From Anisus vortex (Eukaryota > Mollusca > Gastropoda > Planorbidae): a DNA stretch of 64,000 bases. Position numbers and translations under genes: made by a program. The notes under the pieces are model-generated. The model worked only from the letters and a program-made list of their open reading frames with translations, had not been told where the DNA came from and searched no databases. This document shows, one piece after another, positions 10,496 to 22,682 of the stretch (position 1 is its first letter; each line of letters opens with the position of its first letter). Location of the stretch: assembly GCA_949126835.1 (NCBI GenBank), contig OX421507.1, positions 32,991,082-33,055,081 on the forward strand, in the 5' to 3' direction.

Positions 10496-11693
10496 CAACG
10501 GGGGCGATACCGCCCCCCCCCCCGGGGGGCGATGAGAAGCTTTAGGGGGGCGCTGACATTCCCGGGGGCGATTGGGGGGCGATGAAAGGCAAGTGGGAGG
10601 TACAAACGTACCTAATATATTTTAACACCTCAGCTATTTGAATCGATTAGTTTTTGGACGATGAAATGTGATGTAAACGCAAGTGCTGCTAAATATCTGA
10701 TATCCTCCAGCAGTATGCCCACATATTATTATATTTAATAAGAAATAGGGAATCGCAGTGACTTTTCGATGAAGTAGGGGTCTGTATTCGGCAAATATAG
10801 TCTGCGGCGGCTTGTCCTGTGGTTGGTTCACCGGACTGTCGCCCTAACATCTGCTAATATTAATATTTTGATCTCTTTTTTTTTTTTTTTTTTTCCAGTA
10901 GGAGGCGCGTCCGGATTCTTACATCCTTGCCCCTCCTTTGGGTAAGTTTAGGTGAGAGCCGTAGCTCGGGGTGACTAAGACTTCCCACACACCTGTGTGA
11001 AAAATCTAATCGCACGAGGCGGAGAAGATCTACACGTTGTGTGGGGAAGCCAGAGTATCAGTTTCACCGAGATGTGTTTTATGAAATTAAAATATCGACC
11101 ACATTATTGTTAAGCGGTACAGATAAGTAGTTATCATACAAACTGGGTAGTTATTGTAGTGCTTGAAAATATACATATAAATTCTTTAGTCACATAATAT
11201 TTATATAATTTTTAAAAACTTTTTTACAGTTTGATAATTTCAAAGTTATAAATTGTAAGCCATTTATTTTTAATAAAAGAAAGAAAATACAAAAATATTA
11301 GATCAAATAATGCGGGCTAATTATCTCCCTTTAACTAAAAAATGTTTCCACATTTGATTCAATATTGCTGCCGAACAAGTTCTGTTTTGTAATATAACAT
11401 ATTACTGATGATTAGACCTAAGGCTTTTGCAACCAAAATTGAAACAAAAATACACAAATTGCTAGCATCACACCAGGCAAAGGATTCGCATTAATATTGA
11501 TTTATTTAAACCTTTTGTTAAGGCAATTTTTTGATCTATTAATTCTTACAATTGAATATGTTTCCTTTTCAATTTTATTAAAGATAATTAATCACACAAA
11601 AGGTCTAGTCCCCCTTAAAAAAATGCGGAAACTATAGGCCAGATGGGCGGAAAGGGGGGGGGGCGGTGAGCCGAAAAAGGTTGAGAACCTATG
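10496..11693. mobile_element. hAT transposon, non-autonomous, with perfect 8-bp target duplication
   Basis: Starts CATAGGTTCTCAAC and ends GTTGAGAACCTATG, flanked on both sides by ATCTAAAG (10488-10495 and 11694-11701). Subterminal G-rich/C-rich blocks (GGGGGGCGATG) follow the left end. The perfect 8-bp duplication fixes the superfamily as hAT and implies a fairly recent insertion. No intact transposase is seen. The interior includes a ~20-base T-run near 10878 followed by a GC-richer ~210-bp block that looks like a nested poly(A)-tailed insertion on the minus strand. Confidence 0.85.
10877..11090 (-). other. Possible SINE or retro-inserted transcript with poly(A)
   Basis: On the minus strand a GC-richer ~200-bp block ends in a run of about 20 A (T-run at 10877-10897), inside the hAT element. 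I do not recognise RNA polymerase III boxes or a source gene, and no clear target duplication was found. SINE is the simplest guess. Confidence 0.35.
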
Positions 11694-11701
11694 ATCTAAA
11701 G

Positions 11702-13423
11702 TCTAAAGTATCATTTATTATAGCGAACTGTAGCCTATGCAGTTAAAATCACACACAACTAGTTTCTCATTTAGCACAAGCAATGTTGAATTTATAGAAA
11801 CAAACAGACAATTGATAAAAAAGAGTTTGAATGAAATGGTAGAAATTCATATTTTTTTATTGCCGCATTTTTTTTCCCATGAATTTATGGCAAACAGCAG
11901 GCCTACATTTGGCGCCCAGAAAGTTGGGCTCACCTATTGTGTCATATTTTATAACTAAGGTTTAAGTTTTAGATTAGGGCCTATCCTAGATGACACATTA
12001 GGCCTACAGTTCTTTTTTTTTATATTGCATAGTTGTAGTTATAGGGTGATTTTTTAAAATGTGTTCTTTGGCATGGCTGATTAAGTTTTATCGTTTTTTT
12101 TGTGATTTTTTTTAAACAACAGCTTTTTATATAATTGCGGTAAATTGTATTTAGTGTCATGAAATTGTGGTACTCATTGGTTACATTACACAATCCTCAG
12201 GCCCCCAAAAATAAGGTTCAGTCTAAAACACCATTACTTTTCTATGATTGCTTACTTTGCACCACTAGTCGCCTGCTCTAAAATTAGGCCAACCGTTTTT
12301 ATCATCGGGTCACACAAAGTTATATCCCATTTAGGCTCACGTGACACACTTTTATCAATGGGATTTGTCACTGAGTGTAGTCTCTATTGGACAGATAAAG
12401 CAAACACTACAATGTACTACTCTATTTCTAAAGTACGTGTATAGAGCAACAAATGTTTAAAGTTTCATAGACCACTTCGGAATATTTTTTTTTAAAATTC
12501 CTTCGTTCGCAAAGGCGGAGATTTCGCACACCTTTATATTTCTTGTTTAAAGGACCGTTAGGAAAATATAGAAAACAAGGAATGATGGGTTGGGGATAGA
12601 TTTGATATACTCTAGTCTACCTAGAGTAGACCAGAGAATAATGTGGACAGACAGGATTGGAACTGACAGGGGAAGAGAAACGGTGTCAGACCAAAACAGA
12701 CTTGGATGGCCAGTGAGCTAAAGGCTGTCAGCCTCAACCGCTCAAGATCAAATCCGCTGGAGGTGTAATTACGGCCCTATGTTCCAACATGGTTAGGCTA
12801 TGATCAGGATTAGAGGGAGGGGGGGGGCATCGGCTTACTCAACTTTGTATTGTGTCAAATTGTGTGTGTGTAACGGTGGAGGGGGGAGTACTTTTTACTG
12901 AGCTGCTTTTTTTTTTTTTACAAACTCGACGGATAAATGCTATAGCATGCTTCGCATTCAACCAATTATTAGGACTAAGTATGATATAAATTTCTTTTTT
13001 AAAATCTTACTAAAGTTCTCTTAGTATCTTAAAATTGTTAGAATTTGTGGCTTGATCAAAAAGACATTGAACTGACCACACAATCCAAGCGAATGATTAG
13101 ATTGCGGAGTCGGTTTAATAATATTCCATGTAAATAAAAATATCAAATATAGATATTTGTCTTCTTCCATGAAGAATCTGCAGAGCTGTTTGCTCGCTTG
13201 CAGTCAATGCCAGACAAACATATTTACATGATAGTTTAGATATGCGAGCATGTTGTAATGAAAATTGAAAGATGAAACCATATTATTATTTTATAATAAA
13301 ACTATTACTATTAGAGTCTAGAATGTTATTGCAGTTTAAGAATGGATAAAGTAGAAACTAAACTGCGAAACATTCAGATTCTCTAGAAGACAATTGAGTT
13401 GCTAGGGACGCTACGTAACTTAC
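11702..13423. other. ABCB intron 1, no gene seen
   Basis: AT-rich DNA with short ORFs lacking any recognisable motif. It has a G-rich patch near 12818-12886. The stretch around 12620-12800 is GC-richer and looks like an old dispersed repeat, but I cannot name it. Confidence 0.45.
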
Positions 13424-13572
13424 TTGTTGTCTTTGTCTTTCTTATTGGTGGGTTTAGTTTCTATTGCAGCAAATCCATTTTGATTCGCGGTGTGTATCAG
13501 TGCTGGGGTTCCGTCTAACGAGTCCTCGTTTGTGACAGACACGGAATTGTCCAGCTTATAAGATTTCATCAT
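13424..13572 (-). CDS. ABCB1-like: ABCB (P-glycoprotein/MDR-type) transporter, coding exon 1
   Basis: First coding exon of an ATP-driven full-length exporter of the ABCB family, a plasma-membrane pump for hydrophobic compounds. On the minus strand it opens with two adjacent ATGs (13572 and 13569) and encodes 49 residues plus two bases, beginning MMKSYKLDNS and ending in a lysine-rich stretch before a GTAAGT donor at 13423-13418. The leader is hydrophilic and cytosolic, as in P-glycoproteins. The exon ends in phase 2, and joining to the next exon restores a Lys codon and the run KDNKDDKTEKEAKR, which supports the junction. The first ATG is taken as the start; the second would remove one residue. 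I saw no clear acceptor immediately upstream, so this may be the transcription-start exon. The family call comes from exons 3-5; this leader alone is not diagnostic. Confidence 0.82.
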
Positions 13573-15016
13573 TGTAGATTTGAGTAAAGGTCAGTTTCAC
13601 GACAAAATAGCCCTTACACAACACAACAAGAAGAAGATGTTTTCAAACACATCTTTAAAGTTTCCTCTGTTTTATCTCAGAGCAAAGGCAGATTAAGAGT
13701 TGTATGGTCACGCGTTGATACTTTTCACGACTGGGTTATTTACCTTAGATATTTTAATTCAACAAATTGAAACAAGATAACAATGGAATTTAGTGGCTTT
13801 ACTGTAGATGGGCTCAAATGTTTGTGCTCTCAGTAATAAAAAAATGTATCTAGGTATGTTCTAATTATGACTTCTCTCTCTTGCACACTGCCCAAAAACA
13901 ATAAGTTATTCAGTTAGGAGGTGGGTTCGAACCCAATCGATTGGTTGTATATGAAATCAAACTCAAGGCGACACCAAACCTACTAGTGGAGAGTAAATTA
14001 AAACAACGTTGGAGGGTGGTACCTTCATCGTACACAGAGACTACATATGTACGTTGAACTATCCTAACTTCATCGTACACAGAGACTACATAAGTACGTT
14101 GAACTATTGTCCAATTTTTAATGACGCACAGACAGTGGTGCAGACATTGGTACAGACAGCGGAATAGACATATCGACTATATAGACAGGGCTGTATACAG
14201 TGGCATAGACATATATAGTGATAGTAATATTGAGTATGGCATAGAGTATAGATAGTACATCATCAAAAAGCGATCATATTAAACGATCATATCTCCTCAG
14301 AATTAGGTGTAGTATACTTTTTATTATCACGTACCGCACTTGACGTCAGAAAAAACGGTAGAGCCACAACAGATTTTGAAAAAAACAACGTAGAAGCTCT
14401 TGAATAACAACAAAATAAAAATAAACACAACTGGCTTTTCATAAAACAATAAAGAAAATGAAAACACAAATAATTAAGTCAAGTATTTTTAGTGTCCGGT
14501 AATTTCATCAGCATGTGAGAACTTCATCCAATGAATAATAGTGTGCTTTAGTTCAACTCCAAGAATTTCCTTCTTTTGAAAAACAATATGCGTTTAAAGT
14601 TTAATGAAAACTAGACGCTTAAAAACGCTTGTATGTAAAAACCAACAACACTAAAGAGACCACCAATAAGAGACAAGCAACTAAACACTTCAGATGTTAA
14701 CTTTGTGTGTTGATTTTATTGGTGCTGTGATAGTAACAGTGATGATTTGATCTCATTCTCATTTGTTTCGATATCAAAACGAGGGCTTAGTACCGCCATA
14801 GATAAGCTGTTTGAATGTGTGCTAGTTGTGAATGTTTTTGGGGAAGAGTTTCACTGGTGAGACATTTTGTCGAAAACAATGTCAGGTAATTTAGACATGA
14901 TTCACACACTCGGTACCGTTAGAAACAATTTTCAACAATTAAATGTTTCGTTTTCAGTTCCTCGTCGTCAAGTTTCATGGTTCGATTACGTAACAACTGT
15001 GTAGTATTGTAAATTG
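13573..15016. other. Region upstream of ABCB exon 1; likely 5' UTR/promoter, nothing defined
   Basis: Directly upstream of the first coding exon. Contains a two-copy 45-bp tandem repeat at 14023-14112 (CTTCATCGTACACAGAGAC) followed by degenerate ACAGACA/ATAGACATA repeats to about 14250. No confident TATA box or transcription start could be chosen. Confidence 0.45.
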
Positions 15017-15024
15017 ATGTAGAA

Positions 15025-15398
15025 CAGGGGTCGGGAACCTTTTTGTCCGAGAGGAGCCATGGACACCACATATATTGAAAAGTTATTCTGTAAACATTAT
15101 GTTTAAAACTAAAAATTTAAGTAAATGTGTGCACGAGTTATTTCCCTTTAATTACAATGAATGCAGGATTGCTATTTTTCTGTCTTTTAGGTCAGCGAGT
15201 TTATCTCCTTTACAACTTCTGATGCTGAGCTGCAGTAGCTTTTAGTTCATTTGTAGAATGAAATATTGATATGCAATTAATATGTAGATCAAAGGAGTCT
15301 AAAGAAATTTTTTTTATAGTCAAACATTTGTCTGCGAGCCAGATGCAGCCATCAATAGAGCCACATCTGGCTCGCGAGCCATAGGTTCCCAACCTCTG
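15025..15398. mobile_element. hAT-type MITE (374 bp)
   Basis: Starts CAGGGGTCGGGAACCT and ends AGGTTCCCAACCTCTG. The flanking 8-mers ATGTAGAA and ATGTAGAC match at 7 of 8 positions. It also has inner inverted motifs (GAGCCATGG... / ...GGCTCGCGAGCCAT). It is non-coding, and terminus and target length fit hAT. Confidence 0.85.
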
Positions 15399-15661
15399 AT
15401 GTAGACAGTCTATTACTAATGCACTCTTTGGTCTATTTCTAATGGTCTGCTTTCTACTCGGCCTGATTTTAAACCCTCAGTCTTTGAAGTCTTTAATGTA
15501 TAAGTATTCCTTTCTGATTTTTTTTATCTGTCGCAAGTGAAGCAGCCTTCTCAAGTTTTCGTGCCCGCGACATACAAGCGGATTGTGTGAATAACACAAC
15601 TCTCAGCCGCATTAAACACTCAACAACAAATGTCAGGTAAATATCAGGAGCTGGATAGACC

Positions 15662-16108
15662 CAGTGACACCCCCAGAACTGTGACACCCCTAGAACAGTG
15701 ACACCCCCAGAACAGTGACACCCCCAGAACAGTGACGCCCCCAGAACAGTGACGCCCCCCAGAAGAGGGACACCCCCAGAACAGTGACACCCCCAAAACA
15801 GTGACACCCCCAGAACAGTGACACCCCCAGAACAGTGACACCCCCAGAACATTAACACCCCCAGAACAGTGATACCCCCAGAACAGTGACGTTCCCAGAA
15901 CAGTGACACCCCCAGAACAGGGACACCCCAAGAACTGGGACACCCCCAGAACTGGGACACGCCCAGAACTGGGACACCTTCAGTACTGGGACACCCCCAG
16001 AACTGGGACACCCCCCAGAACTGGGACACCCCCCAGAACTGGGACACCCCCCAGAACAGTGAGAAATACTGGCGTTCTAGGGGTGTCACTGTTCTGTGGG
16101 TGTCACTA
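15662..16108. repeat. 17-bp GC-rich minisatellite with inverted right end
   Basis: About 26 tandem copies of GTGACACCCCCAGAACA and a sister variant (TGGGACACCCCCCAGAA). At 16073-16108 the same motif appears in reverse orientation (TTCTAGGGGTGTCACTG then TTCTGTGGGTGTCACT), so the array ends in a palindrome-forming segment. The ORFs across it are repeat artefacts. Confidence 0.9.
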
Positions 16109-16549
16109 AAATTACTAAAATAAACTATACAATCATAAATTATGAAAAACATTATTTACAAAAACATGAATAAGAAGAGATTATGTAGCCTAAACCGTTA
16201 TTTTGTGGTCCTTAAAGTATTTGTAGGTTTTTAACGTGTCAAGGGCAGCAATGGGTTCAGTGAAATCTGTTTATCTGACGTAAACATTGACAGTAGTTTC
16301 ATCGGAATGACGTTATACCGTTATATTGTGACGAATAAGTGCGTAACCACTAGTAAAATCGATAAACGGGAAACAGATATAACCGCAACTTGAACATTGC
16401 ATTTACCTTCTTTGTATAACCATGAAACGTGCTAGAACAATCTTATCAATAGACAAACTTAGACTTTTTTATCACTGTGTAACTTAGACTTTTTCTTATC
16501 ATTGTTTACAAAGTATAGTCACTTTACATCTATCTATTGTCTAAACTAG

Positions 16550-18096
16550 CAGTTCTCAACATCTGTATGGATTTCCGGCCTAGCGGTCTCAAAGCAAATG
16601 TTTGGATTGCTTATGGACCATTTGAAAATATACGATATAAATTAACTTCAATTAACATAGCATATACCTATAGGATACTTTTAATGAAGCAATTTTTAAC
16701 AAACAAATATTTGTTTAGATAATAAAACATTTTAGCGATCAAATTTCAATTCAAATTTATATTGGATGTATGCATTTGCTTTGCCCAAACCACCTTTTTT
16801 AATGCTTGTATTTGTTTTGGTCATGGCTACTCTCGTGTTAATTGTCGCTACTAATGCTGATTTACTTCTATTCTTTGTATAATGGGCCGTATTGCTGCTG
16901 AGAGTTAACACCCTTGCCCCTTATACAAGTCAATCTTATATACCGTAATTGTAAAGATTGCTGCTGAGAGTTAACACCCTTGCCCCTTATACAAGTCAAT
17001 CTTATATACCGTAATTGTAAAGATTGCTGCTGAGAGTTAACACCCTTGCCCCTTATACAAGTCAATCTTATATACCGTAATTGTAAAGATTGCTGCTGAG
17101 AGTTAACACCCTTGCCCCTTATACAAGTCAATCTTATATACCGTAATTGTAGCCTAAATATTGCTGCTGAGAGTTAACACCCTTGCCCCTTATACAAGTC
17201 AATCTTATATACCGTAATTGTAAAATGGGCAAGGGTGATAACTCTCAGCAGCAATACGGCCCATTGAGAAAAGAACGGAAATGTGGTGCGTTAGATTTAA
17301 TACAGTTCATTGCTGAAATTACTCCATCAAGAACATATTTCAACTTAGCAGTCAAAGTTTGCATCATTATTGTTTAGCGATGAATAATACAGTTTTTTTG
17401 CTTAACCAAAGTTTGAGTTCCAGTACGAAACACTCGTTACTTCGCCGCATCTACATAATAAGCCAATGACATGTTCTCTGCTGATACATTTCGGCTCGAT
17501 ACGAATGTCCACTTTGTTAAAAAAAAACACGTTAATTTCTTTGCAGTTGTTCTGGTGCTGAAAGTTTGCATATACATATCGTGTATAGACGCAGAGCTAA
17601 GCCAAATTGATGGTCGTTTCGTTAAGCTTGATGGCCAAGAAGTTGAAAATTAAATTCCGCACTTCGGACACCAACTGCTACAATATGTTATCAAACATCT
17701 CCCCTGTTCATCTTCTAACTAACTAGTTTGACAGAAAAAATGCTTTAGTTTCGAGATGAGAACTTTCCAGCACATTTGATCGGCAATATTATGTTTCCAG
17801 CAAGGTAATATCAATACCGGGTCGAAAATACTCTTTTCGGAACACATTACACAGAATATTATATTTTGTATGCTTGTATTATGTGATGTCATCTTCATTA
17901 GCACAGACTTTCAGACGGACAAGCAAAGACTGTGTTAGACAAACAGTAGTAAATAATCTAGATTTTTTATTTGACAAATCATGTCTATTCTTCACATTAG
18001 GCCCTATTCATGGAATTGATATCGGGAAAGTAATCCCTTCATAAAACTTCTTCGCGGTCCCCTAAAGGACTGTCGACCTCAGTTTGTGAACCACTG
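16550..18096. mobile_element. Possible old hAT element containing a palindromic MITE
   Basis: Left end CAGTTCTCAAC, right end (reverse strand) CAGTGGTTCACAAACTGAGG, with hAT-like style and inverted GC-rich subterminal blocks. The ends are diverged and no matching target duplication was found, so the two may belong to different elements. Confidence 0.35.
16881..17264. mobile_element. Palindromic (foldback) MITE with internal 66-bp tandem amplification
   Basis: The outer arms are 39-bp inverted repeats (16881-16919 begins AATGGGCCGTATTGCTGCTG; 17226-17264 is its near-perfect reverse complement). Between them the left half plus loop is repeated: the motif ATTGCTGCTGAGAGTTAACA starts at 16891, 16957, 17023, 17089 and about 17160 (period 66; the last has a ~5-bp insertion). 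Without the amplification the element would be a ~116-bp hairpin. The peptide repeat on minus is an artefact. Confidence 0.85.
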
Positions 18097-18104
18097 GTCC
18101 TAAA

Positions 18105-19328
18105 TAATACTACTTAAAACACAATAATGCAAAACATACAAATTCAAAAGTGAACATTTCAAAACAGAAGAGCGGTTTGCAATAGGTAATATAAAACACG
18201 TCACGGTATATAGGCCTACCGTCTGAGAGCATCAAAAAAATGAATTGAAATGTTTTAAGACGCGCAAAAGTGTTTTCATTTATTTCTCCTATAACTACGA
18301 TAGCGATATTTAAATTTATCTTATGGTAAGTACGTTTATTTTGTAGCGCTAGCGTAAGAAAATCTTTTCATTTTAAATTTAGCCTCTATCTCAGCATTTC
18401 CCGAATTTTTCATTTTCGTAACCCGTAACCCACTTCCTTTTTTTTTTCATATATAAAGAGATAGTGAATTTCTACATAATTTTCGAGACCGTAGCTGACC
18501 TCTGGTTCAAATGTCACAAATGTCTGCCTGTAGCTAAATAGACTGGAATAAATCTATCGATAATCTATCGCATGTAAAAGGTAGGGGGCGGGGGGGGGGG
18601 GGATTATTTGTTACAAAAGGTGATCTGACGAGCTAGGCGGGGAATGAAGGAATGTATGGTCTCCCAGGCACCCCCCATTGTCCAGCAGATTAGGGACATG
18701 CAGGGTGTTGGCCGTAATCTGAGCCTCTATTCTTTCTGCTACGCTAAGTTTAAAACAGGGTTAACAGTTTAAAGAGTAGGCCTATAATCTATATATTTAT
18801 TTACAAGCAAGAATCATTATTCTATTAACAAGTGATTAACTTTAACTTCTGTTCCTTCCATTCAACAATAAATTATGTGCCAAAGGCGACTCCGTTTCAC
18901 ATCCATTCCCATGACAAAACACGACTATGTCAACCTTCATACACTTGACTGAGAAATTATATCTCTCTCTTTGTTAGAGTGTTTGCCGTATAGTTTTTTC
19001 TTTACTAACACCTCAAATGGCCGGGTCGAGCTACATTGTTACAGCGTCTTCGACTGCCATGCCGCCGACATGGGTTCGATTCTTCATTGATAGATTTTTT
19101 TTCTTTTAAAAAATAGTTCCATTAATATTAGGCCAAATCACCGCCAAAGCGTATGAATTGGTTTTTTCACGGGCAACAAACCAAGCAGATTTGTTGTTTT
19201 TTGTAGTTAAATAAACAGACATGTCTATTTTTAACCCGATAACAATATTATGTCCATTGTATTTTAAATGACTTACTAACTATTTAACTTTCCCCTACTA
19301 TAAAATGTTGATAAATGTACCCACTTAC
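18105..19328. other. No gene seen
   Basis: AT-rich non-coding DNA. It has a pure G-run at about 18588-18601 and a short GC-rich block at 18640-18730 of unknown origin. Confidence 0.4.
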
Positions 19329-19432
19329 CTTTTCAGTAAGGAAACAGTTACAGCAGCATTAGTGACATTGGCAACATTTTTTGTTCCATATCTTTTCTTA
19401 ACGAACTTTGCTTTTTCATTTTTACGAGGCAT
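19329..19432 (-). CDS. Candidate coding exon with ATG and splice donor (alternative ABCB start or unrelated)
   Basis: On the minus strand an ATG at 19432 opens 34 codons (starts MPRKNEKAKFVKKRYG, basic, then ANVTNAAVTVSLLK) plus two bases, followed by GTAAGT. It ends in phase 2, the phase needed to splice into ABCB exon 2 at 8267, as does the main exon 1. The short basic start also loosely resembles N-termini of some invertebrate transposon-related ORFs, so it could be the first exon of an unrelated or dead gene. No upstream acceptor is evident. Confidence 0.35.
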
Positions 19433-19898
19433 AGTTTGCAGTTCTTTTGTTGTTTAATTCCTTAACATTTGAAATAAATATAACAAAACCACGAGCCTAT
19501 ATATTTTGCCCGCGATCAATCAGTTCTAACTCGTTTGTAAACTATATATGAGTGATATCTTTCACAAAATTATTCACTATATTCGATTGCGTGCAGTGTG
19601 AATAAGATTTACAAGTTAAAACAGTTTATTATCAGTAATTACAAAGGTATAAGAAACATTCAGCAAAAAGAAAATTAGATATTATGATTAAAAACTGCAG
19701 CAAATCAGGCCAGCTATGTGCGAGCATTCAACTAACACTAAAATAATTAGTCGGCCACCACAAACTTCATTACAAGGAATGTCAGATCCAATTAACACAG
19801 GGGGACACTAGCCTTTGAGGGTGTTGGTGGCGATTGGGCGAGTTGCAAAGTGAAAGAGAAACATGCCAACTAATCCTCCCTTCACCACGCAAAGCAAT

Positions 19899-20130
19899 GA
19901 CAACAAATACATAAAACCTTGAAGAAAAACAACAAATACATAAAACCTTGAAGAAAAACAACAAATACATAAAACCTTGAAGAAAAACAACAAATACATA
20001 AAACCTTGAAGAAAAACAACAAATACATAAAACCTTGAAGAAAAACAACAAATACATAAAACCTTGAAGAAAAACAACAAATACACAAAACCTTGAAGAA
20101 AAACAACAAATACACAAAACCTTGAAGAAA
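19899..20130. repeat. 29-bp minisatellite, 8 copies
   Basis: Eight copies of a 29-bp unit (AAATACATAAAACCTTGAAG core), nearly identical; two right-hand units have CACAAAA instead of CATAAAA. Because 29 is not a multiple of three, several overlapping repeat ORFs appear; none is a gene. Confidence 0.95.
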
Positions 20131-20613
20131 ATAGTCGAAAATAAAAACGAAAGACCAAAACTACCTAAATGTAATGGACCCACCCGATATCTTTTTACGA
20201 AACGCCTTTGCATAATCACTGTGCCTTCTCAGCATATTTGGTCGGTCGTTGGCATGTTAAGAAAACAGCAGTTATCATGGCCATGGCTGACGAAACGGAA
20301 TGGAAGTGCTGTTTATCGGAATATTCCATACACTGTTGTAGAAGATACAGGATAGCTTGTGTGAAGCTGCATTGTTTGGGCTGCTGTGTGATTACGTGAA
20401 TGAAAAGTTGGCAATACAAGTGCCAATGAAAGCTACAATAATAATAAAACCCTTGACCCCATTTTTGTGTTTTTAAACCTAGAAACACGGACTGAACGAA
20501 AGTAACAAAGATCTATATGACAAAAAAAAAATGAAGTAATGTCACAAAATGGCAAAACTCGAGATACCTTTGCTGCAAAAACATTTCCCATTTACAGAAG
20601 CAGAGAGTGTAGG

Positions 20614-20792
20614 CAGTGGCGTAGCTAGGGGAGGGGGAGGGGGGGTCCGAATTCGAAAGTCCCCCCGGGCCCCTACTTGAGGGGGGCCCCCAAAGGAGTT
20701 TTTTTCTTATGTAATAATTTCGAATGTCAAAATGCAGGGGCCCCTAAAGAGGCCAAGCCCCCCGGGCCCCCAAATCCCTAGCAACGGCACTG
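20614..20792. mobile_element. Small hAT MITE (179 bp) with perfect 8-bp target duplication
   Basis: Begins CAGTGGCGTAGCTAGGG and ends CCCTAGCAACGGCACTG (imperfect inverted ends). AGTGTAGG flanks both sides (20606-20613, 20793-20800). The interior is rich in GGGCCCC blocks. Non-coding. Confidence 0.88.
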
Positions 20793-20800
20793 AGTGTAGG

Positions 20801-21177
20801 TTAATAACAGTCCTTCGAATGCAGAACAAACAGTAGGAGAAAAGGGGACGTCCATTTATTAGGTCAACAATGTTTAGGCAATTATTAGGCTACCTTCCTC
20901 CCCCCTCCCCACCCACACACATTGTCAACAATTGTCAAACTTTCAGAGACCCCCCTCCCTTTAAAATTATGTCAAACATTTTTTAACAATTCCCCAATAA
21001 ACTAACACAATCTTATATACTGGCTTTTATGTTTAAAATATAATATAGATATAATATAATATAATATAATATAATTATAATAAAATATAATATAATATAT
21101 AATATAGATTGAAAGGACTATGAATACTTTTGAATACATTTTTTTAATAGGCTATATTTACTTTATTGTGCCTGTTG
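20801..21177. repeat. Low-complexity AT microsatellite region
   Basis: Non-coding, with an ATAAT/TATAATA microsatellite at about 21040-21105. Nothing else recognised. Confidence 0.6.
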
Positions 21178-21290
21178 CTAGATATGTCCGTTGCCTGAAC
21201 AAACCAGGAAACCCAGTAACTTAAAATCATTTCAATCAAAATGCAAGACTAGATTCGGACCACGGATGAGCGTAGGACGCAATAATCTTC
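21178..21290 (+). pseudogene. LINE 3'-end fragment
   Basis: Matches 6005-6120 in blocks: TTGCCTGAACAA, CCAGGAAA, CAGTAACTTAA, then ATGCAAGACTAGATTCGGAC and CACGGATGA. It is the same family as the ORF2 tail at 5951, further truncated. Confidence 0.65.
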
Positions 21291-21652
21291 ATTATAGAAG
21301 GAGTGTCTGTAATGTATAAGATAAAATCATTTCGTATATTCATATGTACCTATGAAACCCGAAGTCCAGTGGCACTCAAAAAGATATTTTACAAAGCAAT
21401 AACCTCCTTGGTTCAACATTTGCTTGTAGTAAGTTGTAGACTCTAGAGCGAATTAGGATTACAACTCCTTACTCCTTTTTAATTGATGTAGCTCGCTATA
21501 AAGGAAGTGTGGATAGCTTTAATTATTCAATGGGTTGATGTCAAAGGAACATTTCAGGAACGCTTCTTGAGCAAGAAGCAGGTTAAACAGTTGCTCAAAC
21601 CTTGAATGACACCCTTAGGATATTTCTTTTGAAGCACTGTTGTCATCCCAAA

Positions 21653-21763
<111 letters not shown>

Positions 21764-22408
21764 AAATGACCTCAGCGCGAACACCACTTCGTAGCGAACA
21801 CTACTCGAAAAAACGTTCGCAGTTTCTCTATTTTCAGGTCTACTACCAAAACCAGTGTCAATTGAAAAAAAGTAGTACTTCCTCAATGTCCTTAGGCCAT
21901 TTCAGTTCCGGGAAGAGCAGAAGTGAGGACATTTGGACTCATTTGGAGCCTTGGTAGTGGTTATTCTAAAAACCTCTTACTGGATGAACGAAGGTTGTAT
22001 CAGGGTTAAAATTACTTTTCCTTTCCTTTTTACATTTAAATGTGTTTGCTATCGGATCATCACTTGCATATCGTTAAGGAACAATGCTGTTATAATTTAC
22101 AATGCTTATTTATAGTACTGTTCGTTTTAAAGGGATGTTCACAAAACGAAATATTATTTTCGTCATAGCGAACACTTTTTTTCTCTGTCGCTGTGGGTAT
22201 CTAAAAATTGACAAAATGCACCTCAAAAGGAATATTCCTAGATTATTAGATCTGCTGTACTTAGAACAAGACTCAGAGGAGAAAAAGAGCAGAAAAAATA
22301 CACTGAAATAAGAGGGGACAAATTAAAGTAATACCAGTATGTTCTGATAGCAGCAGCTAAGATTCAGATTTACTACAAACTAATGGAACTAGAAATGGCT
22401 GCGGAGGA
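21764..22408. other. No convincing gene
   Basis: Several ORFs of 60-70 codons overlap here without any recognisable domain. The one at 22102-22311 (+) ends in an acidic-basic tail but has no supporting start or splice signals. Confidence 0.35.
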
Positions 22409-22480
22409 CAATAATAATAATAATTGTATAGCGCTGCCAACAAACAAAATGTAAGCTCAGAGCGCGTTTAACATAGGCCT
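22409..22480. mobile_element. LINE/SINE tail fragment
   Basis: (ATA)n followed by TTGTATAGCGCTGCC and GTAAGCTCAGAGCGCG, a module shared with the flanks of the 137-871 array and with the LINE tails near 39.8-40 kb. Confidence 0.5.
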
Positions 22481-22682
22481 ACAACTAAGAACACGGATAT
22501 TACTTTAGGCTAGGTGATAGAGCTAATTGATAATTTAAAGAAAAGACAACTCAAATAAATGTAGCATTAGCCAACCCAACCCATAAGTAAGACAGTTAGG
22601 GTCTAGAGCATTTTAAATGTTATATGACGACAATAGCTTGGCAAGATATACAATTTTTGTCAGGCTTTTGTCAAAGGTGCAA

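Noticed and set aside
15493..16152. 219-aa ORF on minus
   Set aside because: Glycine/tryptophan peptide from the 17-bp array.
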